Shown here in pieces: positions 48,457 through 57,685 of a stretch of DNA of 64,000 nucleotides (its first letter is position 1; each line of letters opens with the position of its first letter). The notes beneath the pieces were generated by a model. That model was not told where the DNA came from. It made no database searches and saw nothing but the letters and a program-made list of their open reading frames with translations. The position numbers and the translations under genes were made by a program. Origin of the DNA: Anaeromusa acidaminophila DSM 3853 (GTDB lineage: Bacteria; Bacillota; Negativicutes; Anaeromusales; Anaeromusaceae). Location of the stretch: positions 62,001 through 126,000 of the forward strand of contig NZ_KB894585.1 in the NCBI RefSeq assembly GCF_000374545.1, in the 5' to 3' direction.

Positions 48457-49491
48457 ATGAGTTTGGAACAGGATGTGAATGAGTGGATTGACGGGGCGGC
48501 TAAACCTCGTCATAGCCTGGGCTTGTTGGAAAAATACCTAAAAAAGATGGTGCTGTCCTGGGGTGAAGTGAAAACAGAGCTTAAGCCCTTTCATTTAGTG
48601 TTTGCAGCGGATAATGGCGTCATTGCTGAGGGCGTGGCTAAGGATCCGGAAGAGATTACGTATTTGCAGGTGCAGAATATGGTAGATGGTCGGGCAACGA
48701 TCAGCTGTTTTTGCCAGCAGTGCGGCATACCTTATCGGGTTATTGATGTTGGCGTCAATTCTACAAGACCTTTTACCGGAATTTCTCGTAAAGCGGCCAT
48801 GGGCAGTCGCAGCTTTCTCAAAGACGAAGCCATGACAGAGACGGAATTTACTGTTGCTTGGGAAGCCGGACAAGAACAGGTCCGTCAACTAGTGGCGAAA
48901 GGCTACAATTTAATTTCTTTAGGAGAGATGGGAATTGGCAATACGACTACCTCATCAGCAGTACTCCACGGCTTAACAGGTATTTTACCGGAGTTTATCG
49001 TCGGCGGCGGCGCCGGACTGCAGACCAGCGAATTGATCAAAAACAAATGCCAAGTGGTTGCTAAAGGCGTGGAGCTACATAAAGAAAAGTTTCATACCGC
49101 CAAGGATGTTCTGCGCTGCGTAGGCGGTTTTGATATGGTGGCTATTTGCGCCGCTATGTTGGAATGTGCGCGACTCAAGACGCCATTTGTTATTGACGGT
49201 TTTATTACGGCGGTTGCCTATATCTGCGCTTCACGATTGGATACGAGCGTGGAAAAGCATGCCATTCCTTCGCATTTGTCTCGAGAGCCGGGCATGGCGT
49301 ATTCCCTGCTGTTGGGGAATATTCCGGCGGAAGAAGTGGTGTTGAAAGCCAATATGGCTTTAGGAGAAGGAACTGGGGCGGTATTGATGGTGTTTTTATT
49401 GAAGACCATGCTTTACACGATGCACAATATGGCGCGGATTACCGATTTCATTCCTGCAGCGACGGAAAAAGAACAACGAGCTGCCTTGTAA
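48457..49491 (+). CDS. cobT: Nicotinate-nucleotide-dimethylbenzimidazole phosphoribosyltransferase CobT
   Basis: CobT makes alpha-ribazole phosphate, the lower ligand precursor of cobalamin. The 344-residue protein shows FAADNGVIAEGVA, SLGEMGIGNTTTSSAVL, FVIDGFITAVAY and the catalytic Glu region ALGEGTGAVL. ATG 48457 follows GAAGGAGGGG. Longer frames cover the riboswitch terminator and are rejected. The upstream riboswitch makes its expression cobalamin-repressed. Confidence 0.95.
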   Translation: MSLEQDVNEWIDGAAKPRHSLGLLEKYLKKMVLSWGEVKTELKPFHLVFAADNGVIAEGVAKDPEEITYLQVQNMVDGRATISCFCQQCGIPYRVIDVGVNSTRPFTGISRKAAMGSRSFLKDEAMTETEFTVAWEAGQEQVRQLVAKGYNLISLGEMGIGNTTTSSAVLHGLTGILPEFIVGGGAGLQTSELIKNKCQVVAKGVELHKEKFHTAKDVLRCVGGFDMVAICAAMLECARLKTPFVIDGFITAVAYICASRLDTSVEKHAIPSHLSREPGMAYSLLLGNIPAEEVVLKANMALGEGTGAVLMVFLLKTMLYTMHNMARITDFIPAATEKEQRAAL

Positions 49492-49653
49492 AATATTGCC
49501 AAAGAAACTGGCGGTTTATGACAAAACTTTCATATCCCGAAATCCTGACGCAGGAAAAACGCATCTGTATAACTAATAGTATTCATTTATGCGAAAACTT
49601 TGACAAGACCAAAATCTGCCGGATGCGTCGTAAAAGGATGGAGGGAAATGAAT

Positions 49654-50880
49654 ATGCAAGTCAGCCGGTTTACGTTAAGTGAAATTGTTGACACTAGTAT
49701 TTTGCAAGAGATCCAAGATAAGTTTGCAGAAGCCACGGGTCTGGCGGCAGTTATTGTGGATCCCGAAGGCCGCCCTATTACTAAGCCCAGCCATTTTGCC
49801 TGTTTTTGCAATTACGTTCGCTCTTTTGATGAAGGCTTTCGTCGCTGCATGAATTGTGATGATAAAAGCGGTCGACGGGCTACTCAAGATAAACGTCCGG
49901 TGGTATATCTTTGTCATAGCGGTCTGACAGATTTGGCGGCGCCGATTATTGTGCAGGATGAGTACATTGGAGCGTTTTTGGCCGGTCAGGTGGTAGTGGA
50001 AACCGAGCACAGCGATATTAAAGAGGTCAAGGAAGAAATGTATCGTCGTGTGGCGGATTTGCCGGTAGACAAAGAAAAAATCGGCGAGCTTTTTGACCAG
50101 GTAGAAATTGTACCGGAGCACCGCATTAAGGCTGGAGCGGATCTGATTTATATCATGTCCAACTACATTGTAGAAATTGGCCTAGCGAATATTGTGCAAA
50201 AGCAGCTGATGCTGGAGATGAAAGCGAAAGCGGAGCTGGAAAGCCTGCTGCAGGTGACTGAATTGAAGGCGCTGCAATCGCAGGTCAATCCTCATTTTTT
50301 ATTTAATACGCTCAACACCATTGCGCGTTTAGCCTTGCTGGAAGGGGCGGAAAAGACGCAGGAGGTAGTTTACGCTTTAGCGGATTTGCTGCGCAATAAT
50401 CTGCGGGATATTGACGTGTTGCGTACGATCGAAGAAGAGGTCAAATCTACTCGGGATTATTTGACCATTCAAAAGGTTCGCTTCGGTGATCGTATTGCCT
50501 CGGATATTCAAATCGATACCGCGCTTTTAGAGGGGCTGATTCCAGCGCTAACGCTGCAACCGTTGGTGGAAAACGCCATTATTCATGGGTTGGAAAACCG
50601 GGTGGAAGGCGGCCGGATTTTTCTGGAAGGGCAGATGGAGAACGGCGATATGGTGCTGACGGTGCGCGATACTGGCGTGGGGATGTCGGCGGAACGTTTG
50701 CAAAGCTTGTTCCGGGAGGAACGTCGGCAAAATTCGCATGGACAGACAACTGGCTTAGGTATCATTAACGTACATAAGCGTATTTGTCATTTTTTTGGAG
50801 AGCAATACGGCCTTTCGGTGGAAAGCATGCCTGGCGAAGGAACTTCGGTAAAGCTGCGTCTGCCGTTTCGGCATAATTAA
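49654..50880 (+). CDS. Sensor histidine kinase with PocR domain
   Basis: The 408-residue kinase starts with a PocR ligand-binding domain (about 8-175, with a Cys cluster FACFCNYV, CMNCDD and CHSGLTD), a helical linker, a LytS-type phosphoacceptor region (QSQVNPHFLFNTLN, His about 214) and a HATPase with NAIIHGLEN and DTGVGMS. No membrane helix is seen, so it senses a cytoplasmic ligand. PocR domains respond to 1,2-propanediol-like small molecules in other species. ATG 49654 is 8 bases behind GGAGGG. Confidence 0.9.
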   Translation: MQVSRFTLSEIVDTSILQEIQDKFAEATGLAAVIVDPEGRPITKPSHFACFCNYVRSFDEGFRRCMNCDDKSGRRATQDKRPVVYLCHSGLTDLAAPIIVQDEYIGAFLAGQVVVETEHSDIKEVKEEMYRRVADLPVDKEKIGELFDQVEIVPEHRIKAGADLIYIMSNYIVEIGLANIVQKQLMLEMKAKAELESLLQVTELKALQSQVNPHFLFNTLNTIARLALLEGAEKTQEVVYALADLLRNNLRDIDVLRTIEEEVKSTRDYLTIQKVRFGDRIASDIQIDTALLEGLIPALTLQPLVENAIIHGLENRVEGGRIFLEGQMENGDMVLTVRDTGVGMSAERLQSLFREERRQNSHGQTTGLGIINVHKRICHFFGEQYGLSVESMPGEGTSVKLRLPFRHN

Positions 50881-50936
50881 AGTATCGTAGAAGGCCGGTC
50901 AGGGAAGACCGGCAGCATTCGGGAAGGAGTAGTTGT

Positions 50937-52580
50937 ATGTATACGCTGTTGATAGCCGACGATGAACAATTGGAGCGACAAGCGTTGCGCTTCATTATTG
51001 AAAAAAACTATCCGCAGGTTCAAATTGTCGGTGAGGCAGGCGATGGCGCCAGCGCCGTCCGGCTGGCCATGGAAGAACGGCCGGATATTGTGCTGATGGA
51101 CATTCGGATGCCGGAGATCAACGGCTTGGAGGCGGCGAAAAGCATTCGAGTGCTGCTGCCGGATACGCGCATTGTGATGCTGACGGCTTTTGACGAATTC
51201 AGTTACGCCAAACAGGCTCTTTCGATGGGGGCGGTAGAATACTTGCTGAAACCAGTGCGACCGGAGGAACTTACGGAAACGCTGCGCAAGGTGGCGGAAG
51301 GCGTCAAGGCCATGAAAAACAAGCATCAAGAAGAAGAAGCGTTGCGTAAAAGCGTGACCGAGGCCATGCCGTTTATTCAGATGTCTTTTGTGTACGACCT
51401 CATTTCCGGGCAAGTAGAGGAGCTGGCTCATTATCGGGAACGGGCTAAGTTTTTGGGCTTGGCTGTGGACCCTGGCGTGGCGCTGGTTATTGATATTGAT
51501 AATTTCCGCAAGTTGACTTTGCAGGCCTCGGAACTAGAAAAACAGGGAATGAAGCAGCGATTGCATCAGAGTATCTGCCGCGCCGTAAGAGCGCGCAGCG
51601 GCGTGGGCAAGGCGGCGCTGGTGGCGCCTACCGGGAGCGACAATATCGTAGTCTTGTTAGGTTTGGAAAATGCGGAGACTGCGGACAGCGCTAAAGCGGG
51701 TGCGCTACGGGAAGCGGAGAGCATTCGCAGCGTGGTAGGCGAGGAGCTGGGGCTTAGCATTACGATTGGCGTGGGCCGATACTATGGGGATCCGAGGGAT
51801 ATTTATCGATCGTATCACGAAGCGATGAGCGCGCTGCGGCAGCGTTTTTATTTGGGCAGCAGCCAGGTGATTCATATTGAAGATGCGCCGCATCTCAGCG
51901 AAGGTCCATTTCATTATCCCTTTCATGCAGAACGGGCGGTCTTGGACAAAGTGCGCTGCGGCGACCGCAAGCAAGCCAAGGAAACCTTAAAAAGCCTCTT
52001 AAGTGAAATCTTTGCCAAGAAAAGTCGGCTGGAAACCGTCAAGGCGTGTGTGTTGGAGTTGCTGGTGGTGCTGTCGCGGTCCGCAGTGGAAGGCGGCGCC
52101 AGTTTAGACAAGCTGACCTTGCTCAACTTTCAGTGCATTCAGCGTTTAAATGAGTGTCATGAGCAAAGCGATATTGAACGCTGGATGATGGAAGCGCTGG
52201 ATCAATTTTTGGATAATATGCTGGAAAACCGCAACAGCATGAATTTGCGGGTTATGAATAAAGCTTGTGAATATATTGTTGCCAATTGTCACCGCAATCT
52301 GCCGTTGGAGGAAGTGGCGCAGACGGTGCATTTAAGTCCCTTTTATTTCAGTCGCTTGTTTAAAAAGGAAAAAGGCTTCAACTTTGCCGATTTTATTACT
52401 CGGGTGCGCTTGGATCGGGCTAAGAAGCTTCTGTTGGATCCGGATTACACGGTGGTGCGGATTGCTACGGAAGTGGGATATCAAGACGCTAGTTATTTTT
52501 GCCGTGTTTTCCGGCAAGCCATGGGGATGACGCCGAACCAGTACCGGCAGGAGTTGCGGGGCGAAAAAACAAAAGTCTAA
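50937..52580 (+). CDS. Response regulator with C-terminal AraC domain
   Basis: The 547-residue protein has a receiver domain with phosphoacceptor Asp at 55 (VLMDIRMPEINGLEA) and conserved Lys in LLKPVRPEEL, a long middle, and two AraC helix-turn-helix motifs at the end (LPLEEVAQTVHLSPFYFSRL and VRIATEVGYQDASYFCRVFR). It follows the PocR kinase by 56 bases and is its likely partner. The nearest downstream target is the pdu operon. Confidence 0.93.
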   Translation: MYTLLIADDEQLERQALRFIIEKNYPQVQIVGEAGDGASAVRLAMEERPDIVLMDIRMPEINGLEAAKSIRVLLPDTRIVMLTAFDEFSYAKQALSMGAVEYLLKPVRPEELTETLRKVAEGVKAMKNKHQEEEALRKSVTEAMPFIQMSFVYDLISGQVEELAHYRERAKFLGLAVDPGVALVIDIDNFRKLTLQASELEKQGMKQRLHQSICRAVRARSGVGKAALVAPTGSDNIVVLLGLENAETADSAKAGALREAESIRSVVGEELGLSITIGVGRYYGDPRDIYRSYHEAMSALRQRFYLGSSQVIHIEDAPHLSEGPFHYPFHAERAVLDKVRCGDRKQAKETLKSLLSEIFAKKSRLETVKACVLELLVVLSRSAVEGGASLDKLTLLNFQCIQRLNECHEQSDIERWMMEALDQFLDNMLENRNSMNLRVMNKACEYIVANCHRNLPLEEVAQTVHLSPFYFSRLFKKEKGFNFADFITRVRLDRAKKLLLDPDYTVVRIATEVGYQDASYFCRVFRQAMGMTPNQYRQELRGEKTKV

Positions 52581-52617
52581 AAAGCTTACGGCAAAATCGC
52601 ATAGTGAATCTGTCATA

Positions 52618-52648
52618 AAAAAAGATTGCCTTCGGGCAGTCTTTTTTT
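52618..52648 (+). terminator. Terminator of the two-component operon
   Basis: AAAAAAGATTGCC pairs with GGCAGTCTTTTTT around a TTCG tetraloop (one G-U). It separates the regulators from the pdu operon, which must then have its own promoter in 52650-52850; I could not pick one out reliably. Confidence 0.88.
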
Positions 52649-52854
52649 GCTTTTATATTAAAAAAATTCGGAAAGATCAGCAAGATCTTATCATCTCAAA
52701 AAAAGAGGAGTGTATTTTTGTCTAAATAGAAGGTTGGGGGCAGCAAGGAACTCCAGTAGGGGAGCAACAAGGACTCAAGGGAGAATGAAGGCAATCGCCA
52801 ATTAATACACATGTAGAATCGTCGAATTATTTGCGAAGATTGCGAGGAAGGCCG

Positions 52855-53196
52855 ATGAGCATGGAAAAGCAGAGAGTTGTACAAGAATATGTACCAGGGA
52901 AACAGGTGACCTTGGCGCACCTGATTGCTCACCCTAAGGAAGCCCTTTGCGAAAAGCTGGGAGTCGGACAAAGCGGCGCTATTGGCATCTTGACCATTAC
53001 TCCTTGCGAGGCGGCTTTGATTGCTGCGGATGTAGCCACTAAAACAGCGGCCGTGGACATTGGATTTATGGATCGTTTCACCGGTTCTGTCGTGCTGGTG
53101 GGCAGCGTTTCTGCTGTGGAAGCGGCGTTGCGCCAGGTAAACGCCGTACTGATGGATGGCCTGGGTTTTACCGGGACTCGCATTACCAGGTCCTGA
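52855..53196 (+). CDS. pduU: Microcompartment shell protein, EutS/PduU type
   Basis: The 113-residue circularly permuted BMC protein ([20 protein letters not shown], then [20 protein letters not shown]) is of the EutS/PduU group. These hexamers carry a small beta-barrel over the pore. It is the first gene of the main pdu run. ATG 52855 follows GAGGAAGG; an ATG two codons later and one eight codons earlier are less likely. Confidence 0.93.
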   Translation: MSMEKQRVVQEYVPGKQVTLAHLIAHPKEALCEKLGVGQSGAIGILTITPCEAALIAADVATKTAAVDIGFMDRFTGSVVLVGSVSAVEAALRQVNAVLMDGLGFTGTRITRS

Positions 53197-53199
53197 CCT

Positions 53200-53685
53200 A
53201 TGAAACCTACGGTTAAACGCAAGGTCATGATGGTAGGCGCGGTAGGCGCTGGCAAGACTTCGCTAGCGTATGCCTTGGGGCAGCGGGCGAAGGAAGTAAG
53301 CAAGACCAGTGATATTGAATTTTACGACGATGCTATCGATACTCCAGGGGAATATGCGCAAATCCCGCGTTTTTACTCGGCTCTCTTGGTGACCTCCATG
53401 CAAGCGGCAGGCGTGCTGATTGTGCAGGATGCTTCGCAGAGAATGCCAGTACTGCCACCCGGTTTTGCAGGCATGTTTACCAGACCGGTGGTGGGCGTAG
53501 TCACGAAGGTGGATTTAGAACAGGCGGATCGTGAACGCGCAAAACGATTTTTAGTGCAGGCGGGAGTCAAAGAGCCTGTGTTCTTTGTCTCTTCCCATAC
53601 AGGTGAAGGCTTGGATGAATTGACGGATTGTCTGGAACAGATGGACCGAAACTCATCCGCCGGAGGAAAGGAGGACATAAAATGA
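53200..53685 (+). CDS. pduV: Small GTPase of the EutP/PduV family
   Basis: The 161-residue protein has a P-loop [14 protein letters not shown] (residues 13-26), a DTPGEY switch-like motif and TKVD for guanine specificity. PduV has been linked to placement of microcompartments in other bacteria; the exact role is unsettled. It is 3 bases behind pduU and overlaps pduA by 4 bases. Confidence 0.9.
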   Translation: MKPTVKRKVMMVGAVGAGKTSLAYALGQRAKEVSKTSDIEFYDDAIDTPGEYAQIPRFYSALLVTSMQAAGVLIVQDASQRMPVLPPGFAGMFTRPVVGVVTKVDLEQADRERAKRFLVQAGVKEPVFFVSSHTGEGLDELTDCLEQMDRNSSAGGKEDIK

Positions 53686-53957
53686 ACGAAGCATTGGGTA
53701 TGGTGGAAACGAAAGGTCTTGTCGGCGCCATTGAAGCGGCTGATGCCATGGTCAAGGCAGCCAATGTACATTTGGTTGGCTACGAAAAAATCGGCTCCGG
53801 CCTGGTGACGGTTATGGTACGTGGCGACGTAGGCGCTGTTAAGGCGGCTACCGACGCTGGCAGCGCTGCTGCCGGCAAAGTAGGCCAGGTTGTCTCCGTA
53901 CACGTCATTCCTCGCCCCCACACGGATGTGGAAAGCATTCTGCCGAAACAGGTTTAA
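53682..53957 (+). CDS. pduA: Hexameric shell protein PduA
   Basis: The 91-residue BMC-domain protein starts [20 protein letters not shown] and ends in [14 protein letters not shown], the standard PduA/EutM pattern. Its hexamers form the shell facets and the pore (KIGSG motif) lets the diol through. A near-identical paralogue lies at 60625. Coupled to pduV by an ATGA overlap. Confidence 0.96.
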   Translation: MNEALGMVETKGLVGAIEAADAMVKAANVHLVGYEKIGSGLVTVMVRGDVGAVKAATDAGSAAAGKVGQVVSVHVIPRPHTDVESILPKQV

Positions 53958-53982
53958 GCATTAATTTGGAGGTGGAAGACAT

Positions 53983-54780
53983 ATGCAAGAACAGTTAATT
54001 GACAAGGTTATGGATGAAATTAAAAAACGCATGGAGTCTCAAGGAGTTGCTGCTCCGACGGAAGCTCCGGCCGCTGCCGCTTGCACAGCTAACCCGGGAA
54101 TGACTGAATACGTTGGTACTGCTATCGGCGATACTATCGGTTTGGTAATTGCTAACGTAGATCCCATGCTACATGCGCAGATGAAACTGGATCCCAAATA
54201 CCGCTCGATCGGTATCATCGGCGGTCGTACCGGCGCTGGCCCGCACATCATGGCGGCGGACGAAGCGGTTAAAGCGACCAATACGGAAATCGTCACCATC
54301 GAACTGGCCCGTGATACTAAAGGTGGCGCTGGTCATGGATGTCTCATCATTTTTGGTGCGGAAGAAGTGTCTGACGCTCGCCGCGCAGTTGAAGTGGCCC
54401 TGAAAGAACTGGACCGCACCTTCGGCGACGTATACGGCAATGACGCAGGCCATCTGGAGCTGCAATACACCGCTCGCGCCAGCTACGCCATCAACAAAGC
54501 GTTCAATGCGCCTGTTGGCAAAGCGTTCGGCCTGATTGTAGGCGCTCCGGCGGCTATCGGCGTGCTGATGTCCGATGTGGCTGTCAAAACAGCGAATGTG
54601 GAGCTTGTCGGTTATGCCAGCCCTGCTGGCGGCACCAGCTACTCCAACGAAGTGATCATCATGATTACCGGCGACTCCGGCGCGGTTCGCCAGTCGGTTT
54701 TGGCTGCTAAAGATGCAGGCAAGAAGTTGCTCGAAGCCTTGGGCGGCCCGGCTCCGTCCGCGACTAAACCTTATATTTAA
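53983..54780 (+). CDS. pduB: Tandem-BMC shell protein PduB
   Basis: The 265-residue protein has an N-terminal helix (LIDKVMDEIKKRMESQ) that in PduB links shell to cargo, an Ala/Pro linker, and two BMC domains (TAIGDTIGLVIANVDP and APVGKAFGLIVGAPAA). Trimers of such tandem proteins can open a larger pore. It lies just before the dehydratase genes, as in other pdu operons. Confidence 0.95.
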   Translation: MQEQLIDKVMDEIKKRMESQGVAAPTEAPAAAACTANPGMTEYVGTAIGDTIGLVIANVDPMLHAQMKLDPKYRSIGIIGGRTGAGPHIMAADEAVKATNTEIVTIELARDTKGGAGHGCLIIFGAEEVSDARRAVEVALKELDRTFGDVYGNDAGHLELQYTARASYAINKAFNAPVGKAFGLIVGAPAAIGVLMSDVAVKTANVELVGYASPAGGTSYSNEVIIMITGDSGAVRQSVLAAKDAGKKLLEALGGPAPSATKPYI

Positions 54781-54798
54781 TAGCAGGGAGGGAACGAA

Positions 54799-56469
54799 AT
54801 GAAACGATCCAAACGGTTTGAAGCGTTGGAAGCCCGCCCTGTTAACCAGGACGGCTTCGTGGTTGAATGGCCCGAAGTGGGTCTGATTGCCATGGGCAGT
54901 CCCAACGATCCGATTCCTAGCATTAAAATCCAAAACGGCCGTGTAGTTGAAATGGACGGCGTGCCGCGTGATAAATTCGATTTTATTGATCAGTTTATTG
55001 CGGACTATGCCATTGACGTGACGGTAGCGGAAAAATCCATGGCGATGGGCAATGAAGAAATTGCCAAATTGCTTGTGGACGTAAACGTGTCCCGTGACGA
55101 GATCGTCAAGGTCTTTCGTGGCCTGACCGCCGCCAAGATCGTGGCGGTACTTAACACCATGAACGTGGTGGAAATGATGATGGCGCTGCAGAAGATGCGC
55201 GCGCGTAAGCGTCCTTCCAACCAATGCCATATTACCAACGTAGCTGACAATCCGGTGCTGATTGCTGCTGATGCAGCGGAAGCTTCCATGCGCGGCTTCG
55301 ATGAAATGGAAACCACTGTTGCTGTTGTGCGTTACGCTCCGTTCAATGCGCTGTCCATGCTGATTGGCGGCCAAACCGGACGTCGCGGCACCTTGATCCA
55401 ATGCGCTTTGGAAGAAGCTACCGAGCTGCAGCTGGGCATGCGCGGCATTACGGCTTATGCGGAGACTATTTCCGTATATGGCACGGAAAACGTGTTTGTT
55501 GACGGCGATGACACTCCTTGGTCCAAAGCGTTCTTGGCTTCGGCCTATGCTTCGCGCGGCCTGAAAATGCGCTTTACCTCCGGTACTGGCGCCGAAGTGC
55601 AGATGGGTTACGCCGAAGGCAAATCCATGCTGTACTTGGAAGTGCGCTGCATCATGATTACCCGCGGCGCTGGCGTACAGGGCCTCCAGAACGGCTCGGT
55701 AAGCTGCATCGGCGTGCCTGCGGCGGTTCCGTCCGGCATTCGTGCTGTTTTGGCGGAAAACCTGACTACTACCATGCTGGATCTGGAAGTTGCCTCTAGT
55801 AATGACCAGACCTTCACCCATTCCGACATTCGCCGGACAGCTCGTACGCTCATGCAGATGCTGCCTGGCACGGACTTTATCTGCTCCGGTTACAGCGGCG
55901 TGCCTAACTATGACAACATGTTCGCCGGCTCCAACTGGGATGTAGATGATTATGACGACTGGAACATTATCCAGCGTGACCTTAAAGTCGACGGCGGCCT
56001 GCGTCCGGCAGCGGAAGAAGATGTCATTGCCGTACGTAATAAAGCAGCTCGGGCTCTCCAGGCTGTGTACCGCGAGCTGGGCTTCCCGGCCATTACTGAC
56101 GAGGAAGTGGAAGCGGCTACCTATGCTCATGGCAGCAAGGATATGCCCGCCCGTAATATCGTCGAGGATCTCAAAGCCGCTCAGGAAATGATGAGCCGCG
56201 GCATTACCGGCATTGACGTAGTCAAAGCCTTGTCGAAAGCCGGCTTCCAAGACCTGGCGGAGAACGTTCTCAACCTGCTCAAACAGCGCGTATCCGGAGA
56301 TTATCTCCATACGTCGGCTATTTTGGACAGCAACTTCCATGTAGTTAGCGCCGTTAATGACGCCAACGACTATCGCGGTCCCGGAACCGGCTATCGCATG
56401 AGCGATGAGCGCTGGAACGAAATCAAGACCATTCGTCAGGCTTTAAATCCGTCTGACTTTGACGTTTAA
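54799..56469 (+). CDS. pduC: B12-dependent diol/glycerol dehydratase, large subunit
   Basis: The 556-residue catalytic subunit converts 1,2-propanediol to propionaldehyde or glycerol to 3-hydroxypropionaldehyde with adenosylcobalamin. It opens [20 protein letters not shown] and contains the barrel segments [16 protein letters not shown] and [20 protein letters not shown]. Diol and glycerol enzymes cannot be separated by eye. It is followed by the medium and small subunits. Confidence 0.97.
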   Translation: MKRSKRFEALEARPVNQDGFVVEWPEVGLIAMGSPNDPIPSIKIQNGRVVEMDGVPRDKFDFIDQFIADYAIDVTVAEKSMAMGNEEIAKLLVDVNVSRDEIVKVFRGLTAAKIVAVLNTMNVVEMMMALQKMRARKRPSNQCHITNVADNPVLIAADAAEASMRGFDEMETTVAVVRYAPFNALSMLIGGQTGRRGTLIQCALEEATELQLGMRGITAYAETISVYGTENVFVDGDDTPWSKAFLASAYASRGLKMRFTSGTGAEVQMGYAEGKSMLYLEVRCIMITRGAGVQGLQNGSVSCIGVPAAVPSGIRAVLAENLTTTMLDLEVASSNDQTFTHSDIRRTARTLMQMLPGTDFICSGYSGVPNYDNMFAGSNWDVDDYDDWNIIQRDLKVDGGLRPAAEEDVIAVRNKAARALQAVYRELGFPAITDEEVEAATYAHGSKDMPARNIVEDLKAAQEMMSRGITGIDVVKALSKAGFQDLAENVLNLLKQRVSGDYLHTSAILDSNFHVVSAVNDANDYRGPGTGYRMSDERWNEIKTIRQALNPSDFDV

Positions 56470-56488
56470 GCGGGGAGGTGCGCCGAAT

Positions 56489-57139
56489 ATGCAAATCAGC
56501 GAACAAATGATTCGTGAGATTGTCGCACAGGTGATGCAAGGCATGGAACAGCCTACTGCCGCCAGTGCGCCTGTAAAAAAAGCGGTTGTCGGCCGTCCGA
56601 TGACCTTGGTGGAAAAAGGCGAAGCAAAAGCGGGAACTTGGGCCGATGAAGTGATCATCGCTCTGGCCCCTGCCTTTGGCAAATACCAGAACAAAACCAT
56701 CGTAGACGTGCCCCACAGCGATGTGCTGCGGGAAATCATCTCCGGTATTGAGGAAGAAGGGCTCAAAGCACGGGTTATCCGCGTGCTGCGCTCTTCGGAT
56801 GTGGCCTTTGTCGCTCATGATGCAACAAAATTGAGTGGTTCCGGCATTTCGATCGGCATTCAGTCTCGCGGCACGACAGTCATTCATCAGAAAGACCTGC
56901 CGCCGCTGAGCAACCTGGAACTATTCCCGCAGTCGCCGCTGCTGGACTTGGAAGCGTACCGCGCCATTGGCCGTAATGCTGCTAAATACGCGAAGGGCGA
57001 ATCTCCGACTCCGGTACCGACTCGGAATGATCAGATGGCCCGGCCTAAATTCCAGGCTAAAGCCGCTATCCTTCACATCAAGGAAACGGAACATGTCGTT
57101 CCCGGTGCTAAAGCGGTAGAAATTGAAGTGCAGTTTTAA
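56489..57139 (+). CDS. pduD: Diol/glycerol dehydratase, medium subunit
   Basis: The 216-residue beta subunit binds the cobalamin with PduC. The first 20 residues ([17 protein letters not shown]) form an amphipathic helix of the type that targets enzymes into microcompartments, followed by an Ala/Pro linker. The body reads [20 protein letters not shown] and [22 protein letters not shown] 56489 follows GGGGAGG; an upstream frame reaches back into pduC. Confidence 0.95.
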   Translation: MQISEQMIREIVAQVMQGMEQPTAASAPVKKAVVGRPMTLVEKGEAKAGTWADEVIIALAPAFGKYQNKTIVDVPHSDVLREIISGIEEEGLKARVIRVLRSSDVAFVAHDATKLSGSGISIGIQSRGTTVIHQKDLPPLSNLELFPQSPLLDLEAYRAIGRNAAKYAKGESPTPVPTRNDQMARPKFQAKAAILHIKETEHVVPGAKAVEIEVQF

Positions 57140-57160
57140 ACGACGGAGGTGAATCAAACG

Positions 57161-57676
57161 ATGTCTCAAAATAAGATGATTGAAGATATTGTGCGTGAGG
57201 TCATGCGCTCCATGCACCAGGCTCCGCAAGGCGGCGCTGTGGCTGCTGCCGTGCCGACTAAAGGATTCTGCCCGGCTCAGGATTATCCGCTGGCGGAAAA
57301 ACATCCTGACTTGGTCAAGACTCCTAGCGGCAAATCGCTGAACGATATTACGTTGGACAAAGTATTGGGCGGTCAGGTTACGGCCGACGATGTGCGCATC
57401 AGCCCGGAAACGTTGCGTATGCAAGCGGAAATTGCCGACGGCGTAGGCCGGACGCAGTTTGCTGCTAATCTGCGCCGCGCTGCAGAACTGACAGCCATTC
57501 CGGATAACCGTATTTTGGAAATCTACAATGCGCTGCGCCCGAACCGTTCGACCAAAGCGGAACTTTTGGCGATTGCCGATGAAATGGAACATAAATACAG
57601 CGCCAAAATCAATGCCGACTTTGTTCGGGAAGCTGCTGACGTATACGAACGCCGCAATCGTCTCCGCGTAGACTAG
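57161..57676 (+). CDS. pduE: Diol/glycerol dehydratase, small subunit
   Basis: The 171-residue gamma subunit has an N-terminal helix (MIEDIVREVMRSMHQ) that again resembles an encapsulation signal, then DYPLAEKHPDLVKTPSGKSL, diagnostic for the family. A GTG four codons earlier overlaps the ribosome site CGGAGGTG, so ATG 57161 is used. The gene is 9 bases before pduG. Confidence 0.95.
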   Translation: MSQNKMIEDIVREVMRSMHQAPQGGAVAAAVPTKGFCPAQDYPLAEKHPDLVKTPSGKSLNDITLDKVLGGQVTADDVRISPETLRMQAEIADGVGRTQFAANLRRAAELTAIPDNRILEIYNALRPNRSTKAELLAIADEMEHKYSAKINADFVREAADVYERRNRLRVD

Positions 57677-57685
57677 GACACGGTT

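Noticed and set aside
52720-52800. Another copy of the purine-rich repeat
   Set aside because: AGGAACTCCAGTAGGGGAGC and nearby purine runs resemble the arms only loosely.
54169-56340. Very long minus-strand open frame (723 codons) opposite pduB-pduC
   Set aside because: It mirrors the codon pattern of pduB and pduC, is rich in His/Arg/Phe, spans the pduB-pduC border and has no own ribosome site; it is a shadow frame.
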